Below are positions 6,179-9,833 of a DNA stretch of 9,833 nt, one piece after another; the first letter of the stretch is position 1; each line of letters opens with the position of its first letter. The position numbers and the translations under genes are program-made. This DNA is from DASUTW01 sp035513995 (GTDB lineage Bacteria; Actinomycetota; UBA4738; CALAEC01): NCBI GenBank assembly GCA_035513995.1, contig DATKBL010000079.1:1-9833 (forward strand), in the 5' to 3' direction. The notes below the pieces were generated by a model that worked only from the letters and a program-made list of their open reading frames with translations, was not told where the DNA came from and ran no database searches.

Positions 6179-6801
6179 AGAACTACCTCGTCCCCATCGT
6201 TATCGAGCAGACGAACCGCGGGGAGCGCTCCTTCGACATCTACTCGCGACTGCTCGCCGAGCGGATCGTGTTCCTGGGGACCCCGATCGAGGACCAGATG
6301 GCCAACCTGGTGATGGCCCAGCTCCTGCACCTCGAGTCCGACGACCCCGACAAGGACATCAGCCTCTACATCAACTCTCCGGGGGGCGACATCACGTCGC
6401 TGTTCGCCGTCTACGACACGATGCAGTACATCAAGCCCGACGTCTCGACGATCGTGATGGGCCAGGCCGCCTCCGCGGCGGCGGTGCTCCTCGCGGCCGG
6501 GGCTCCGGGCAAGCGCTACGCCCTCCCGCACTCACGGGTCCTGATCCACCAGCCCCACGGGGGGGCGCAGGGTCAGGCCGTGGACATCGAGATCCAGGCC
6601 AAGGAGATCCTCCGGTACCGCGCGCTGCTCGACGAGATCCTCTCCAAGCACACCGGCCAGTCCCTCGAGAAGGTCTCGAAGGACACCGACCGCGACTTCA
6701 TCATGACCGCGGATCAGGCCAAGGAGTACGGGATCATCGACGAGGTGATCTCGGCGAGGAAGATGCCCGCAGAGCTCGCCGCAGCCGGGGCCTCGTCGTA
6801 G
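6175..6801 (+). CDS. clpP: ATP-dependent Clp protease proteolytic subunit ClpP
   Basis: The 208-aa serine peptidase forms two stacked heptameric rings and degrades proteins delivered by Clp ATPases such as the ClpX encoded just downstream. The catalytic triad is S100 (MGQAASAAA, 95-103), H125 (RVLIHQPHGG, 121-130) and D174 (DTDRDF, 170-175). The S-H and S-D spacing matches E. coli ClpP. YINSPGG (65-71) is the oxyanion-region strand motif. The N-terminus (MKNYLVPIVIEQTNRGERSFDIYSRLL, by parts) shows the normal axial loop, and a short propeptide, if any, is processed. The ATG overlaps the tig stop by 4 nt; AAGGA (6164-6168) gives an internal Shine-Dalgarno 6 nt upstream. It is the only clpP here; a partner elsewhere in the genome cannot be excluded. 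Confidence 0.98.
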   Translation: MKNYLVPIVIEQTNRGERSFDIYSRLLAERIVFLGTPIEDQMANLVMAQLLHLESDDPDKDISLYINSPGGDITSLFAVYDTMQYIKPDVSTIVMGQAASAAAVLLAAGAPGKRYALPHSRVLIHQPHGGAQGQAVDIEIQAKEILRYRALLDEILSKHTGQSLEKVSKDTDRDFIMTADQAKEYGIIDEVISARKMPAELAAAGASS

Positions 6802-6848
6802 GATGATCGCCGGGGACGCCGGACGACTCTGAGAGGGAGGAAGAGCCT

Positions 6849-8114
<1,266 letters not shown>

Positions 8115-8126
8115 ACGCCGCTCCCG

Positions 8127-9833
8127 CTACCAGCGGAGCTCCTGCGTCAGAAGCTGCTCGATCACCTCGGCTGGCTGCGGCGAGGCGAACAGGTAGCCCT
8201 GGGCGAGGTCGCAGCCCATCTCACGGAGCTGGGCGAGCTGGTCCGGCGTCTCGACGCCCTCGGCCATCGAGGTGAGCTCCAGCGCTTGGGCCAGGTTGAT
8301 CACCGCCGCGGCGATCGCCGAGTCCTCCTTGCTCTGGCCGAGGCCGTGCACGAAGGCCCGATCGATCTTCAGCATGTCCACCGGGAGTCGCTTGAGGTAG
8401 GTGAGCGAGGAGAAGCCCTTCCCGAAGTCGTCGATCCCGATGCGCAGGCCGAGGTCCTTCAGTCCGCGGAGGTTCGCCATCGCGCCGCCGGTCTCCTCGA
8501 GCAGCACGCCCTCGGTCACCTCGACGCAGAGGGTCGCCGGGTCGGCTCCGGTCTCGGTGACCACCTTGTTGACCATCTCCAGGAGATCGGGCTGGGCGAG
8601 CTGGCGCGGCGACATGTTGATCCAGGTCGTGAGACCCCCTTCGCTCACGGTGGCCCATCGCTTCGACTGCACGCAGGCCTGCTCGAGGATCCACGCGCCG
8701 AGCGGCACGATCAGGCCCGTCTCCTCGGCCAGCGGGATGAACTCCGAGGGCGTCACCAGGCCGCTGTCCGGCTGCTGCCAGCGGACGAGGACTTCGACGC
8801 CCACGATCGTCCCGCTCTTGAGGTCCACCTGGGGCTGGTAGAAGACGCGGAACTCGTCGTCCTCTATCGCCCGGGCGAGGTCGCTCTCGGTCTTGAGGCG
8901 CTGGGCGTTCTCCTCGCGGCGATCCTGGTCGAAGATCTCCGTTCGTCCGCGCCCCGCGTCCTTCGCCTCGCGCACGGCGAGGGTGGCGTCACGCAGCAGG
9001 GTCTCGGGCCGGTCGGTCGACGTGTCGGTGAGTGCGACGCCCATGCTGACCTGCACGTCGATCCCCACGCCCTCGATCATGACCGTGCCCTCGACCTCCT
9101 GGCGGAGGCGGCCGGCAAGCGTCTCGGCGGCCTCTGCGTCTCCCAGCTCCTCGCAGAGGATGCCGAACTCGTCGCTCTCGAGCCGACCCACCGTGTCGGA
9201 GGCGCGGATCGACTGCCCGAGTCGCTCCGCCACTTGCGCGAGGACGCGGTCGCCGATCTCGTGGCCGTTCTGCTCGTTCACCTCGGCGAAGCGGTCGAGG
9301 TCCATCACCATCACTGCCACCGTGCCGGGGCTGCGATCGAGCCGCTGGAGCCCGCGCGAGAGTCGGTCGAGGAAGAGGGCGCGGTTGGGGAGCCCGGTCA
9401 GGGAGTCGTGCAGCGCCTGGTGCGCCAGCCGCTCCTGCAGGCCGCGGCGCTCCGTGAAGTCGAGAACCTGCCAGAGCAGACGCTCGTCGTGGCCCTCGGC
9501 TTCCGCGACGGCGGTCAGGGTGATGTGCACGTAGGAGACCTCGCCATCCTCGTGCGCGAAGCGGGTCTCGCTCTGCGCCGTGCCCCGCTCGCTCTCGCGC
9601 GCTTCGACGAGCAGCCGCTCGATCGAGCCCTGCTCGTCGGTGTGGAGGAGCTCCTGGAACGAGATGCCCGCGAGGTCCTCGGGCGAGCGGCCCACCATGC
9701 CGGCGAGCGCCCGGTTCACCTCCAGGAGCTTGCCGTCGCCGTCGCTCCAGGCCACGCCGATCGCGGTCTCGCGGAAGAGATGGTCCGTCTGCCCGGCGGC
9801 GCTCCCCTGTCGGGACTCGACGTCGGCGATCCG
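8127..9833 (-). CDS. PAS-GGDEF-EAL cyclic di-GMP protein, 5' end outside window
   Basis: The frame is open to the right edge, giving 568 visible residues without the true N-terminus; numbering here starts at the edge. A GTG at 9755 is in frame but lies inside the PAS domain, which begins near LFRETAIG (19-26), so it is not the start. PAS spans about 17-130 and ends with LDFTERR. GGDEF spans about 135-302: DLDRF (178-182), GHEIGD (190-195) and an RxxD inhibitory site (R210-D213) are present, but the signature is ESDEF (219-223) instead of GGDEF, so cyclase activity is doubtful. EAL spans about 313-562 with EVL (347-349), N406, E438, DDFG (468-471), K489, EGVET (525-529) and QGY (545-547), all phosphodiesterase residues. 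It is therefore probably a sensor-controlled c-di-GMP hydrolase. No membrane segment is visible. Confidence 0.95.
   Translation of the reverse strand, partial: RIADVESRQGSAAGQTDHLFRETAIGVAWSDGDGKLLEVNRALAGMVGRSPEDLAGISFQELLHTDEQGSIERLLVEARESERGTAQSETRFAHEDGEVSYVHITLTAVAEAEGHDERLLWQVLDFTERRGLQERLAHQALHDSLTGLPNRALFLDRLSRGLQRLDRSPGTVAVMVMDLDRFAEVNEQNGHEIGDRVLAQVAERLGQSIRASDTVGRLESDEFGILCEELGDAEAAETLAGRLRQEVEGTVMIEGVGIDVQVSMGVALTDTSTDRPETLLRDATLAVREAKDAGRGRTEIFDQDRREENAQRLKTESDLARAIEDDEFRVFYQPQVDLKSGTIVGVEVLVRWQQPDSGLVTPSEFIPLAEETGLIVPLGAWILEQACVQSKRWATVSEGGLTTWINMSPRQLAQPDLLEMVNKVVTETGADPATLCVEVTEGVLLEETGGAMANLRGLKDLGLRIGIDDFGKGFSSLTYLKRLPVDMLKIDRAFVHGLGQSKEDSAIAAAVINLAQALELTSMAEGVETPDQLAQLREMGCDLAQGYLFASPQPAEVIEQLLTQELRW

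Noticed and set aside
8401..9534. Plus-strand open frames opposite the GGDEF-EAL gene
   Set aside because: They are Ser/Arg-rich shadows of a gene whose PAS, GGDEF and EAL motifs are all readable on the minus strand.

Overview
This GC-rich window (about two thirds G+C by eye) uses GC-ending codons throughout and has GTG and TTG starts. It carries a complete tig-clpP-clpX proteostasis cluster preceded by a class A penicillin-binding protein with a C-terminal PASTA domain. PASTA-tailed bifunctional PBPs, actinobacterial-type ClpP motifs (GQAAS) and small accessory genes of VOC, DUF1801 and GNAT type point to Actinomycetota. Only one clpP lies between tig and clpX, whereas Streptomyces and Mycobacterium have a clpP1-clpP2 pair there. 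I therefore lean towards a deep-branching or uncultivated actinobacterial lineage. This placement is inference from gene content only.

Layout. Positions 1-357 (minus) hold the N-terminal part of an unrecognised secreted protein with a TTG start and a strong Shine-Dalgarno; it runs off the left edge. It is divergent from a VOC-family gene (526-909), which is followed by a hairpin and a small two-helix membrane protein (993-1181). A 121-nt gap in which I see nothing convincing follows. Then comes a DUF1801 gene (1303-1824) with a Lys/Arg-rich N-terminal tail partly built from a perfect 24-bp tandem duplication. It converges on a RimJ/RimL-like GNAT acetyltransferase (1893-2420, minus).

The core begins at 2559 with the bifunctional PBP (to 4757). 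A 74-nt spacer follows, containing a 14-bp palindrome and a 12-bp-arm inverted repeat that overlaps the ribosome binding site of tig. Next are tig (4832-6178), clpP (6175-6801, ATGA overlap with tig) and clpX (6849-8114, GTG start). Trigger factor assists nascent chains at the ribosome, while ClpX unfolds and feeds substrates to ClpP. The PBP builds peptidoglycan on the outer face of the membrane and may be co-transcribed with the chaperone/protease genes.

The right end holds a PAS-GGDEF-EAL protein on the minus strand (8127-9833, N-terminus outside the window). It converges on clpX with only 12 nt between stop codons. Its GGDEF motif is degenerate (ESDEF) while the EAL motifs are intact, so it probably breaks down rather than makes cyclic di-GMP.

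Most of the window is conserved, ordinary genome. I found no mobile element, CRISPR array, tRNA or rRNA, and no evidence for a new defence or biosynthetic system. The best leads are the inverted repeat at the tig start, the degenerate GGDEF, the single clpP, the repeat-tailed DUF1801 protein and the unrecognised secreted protein.
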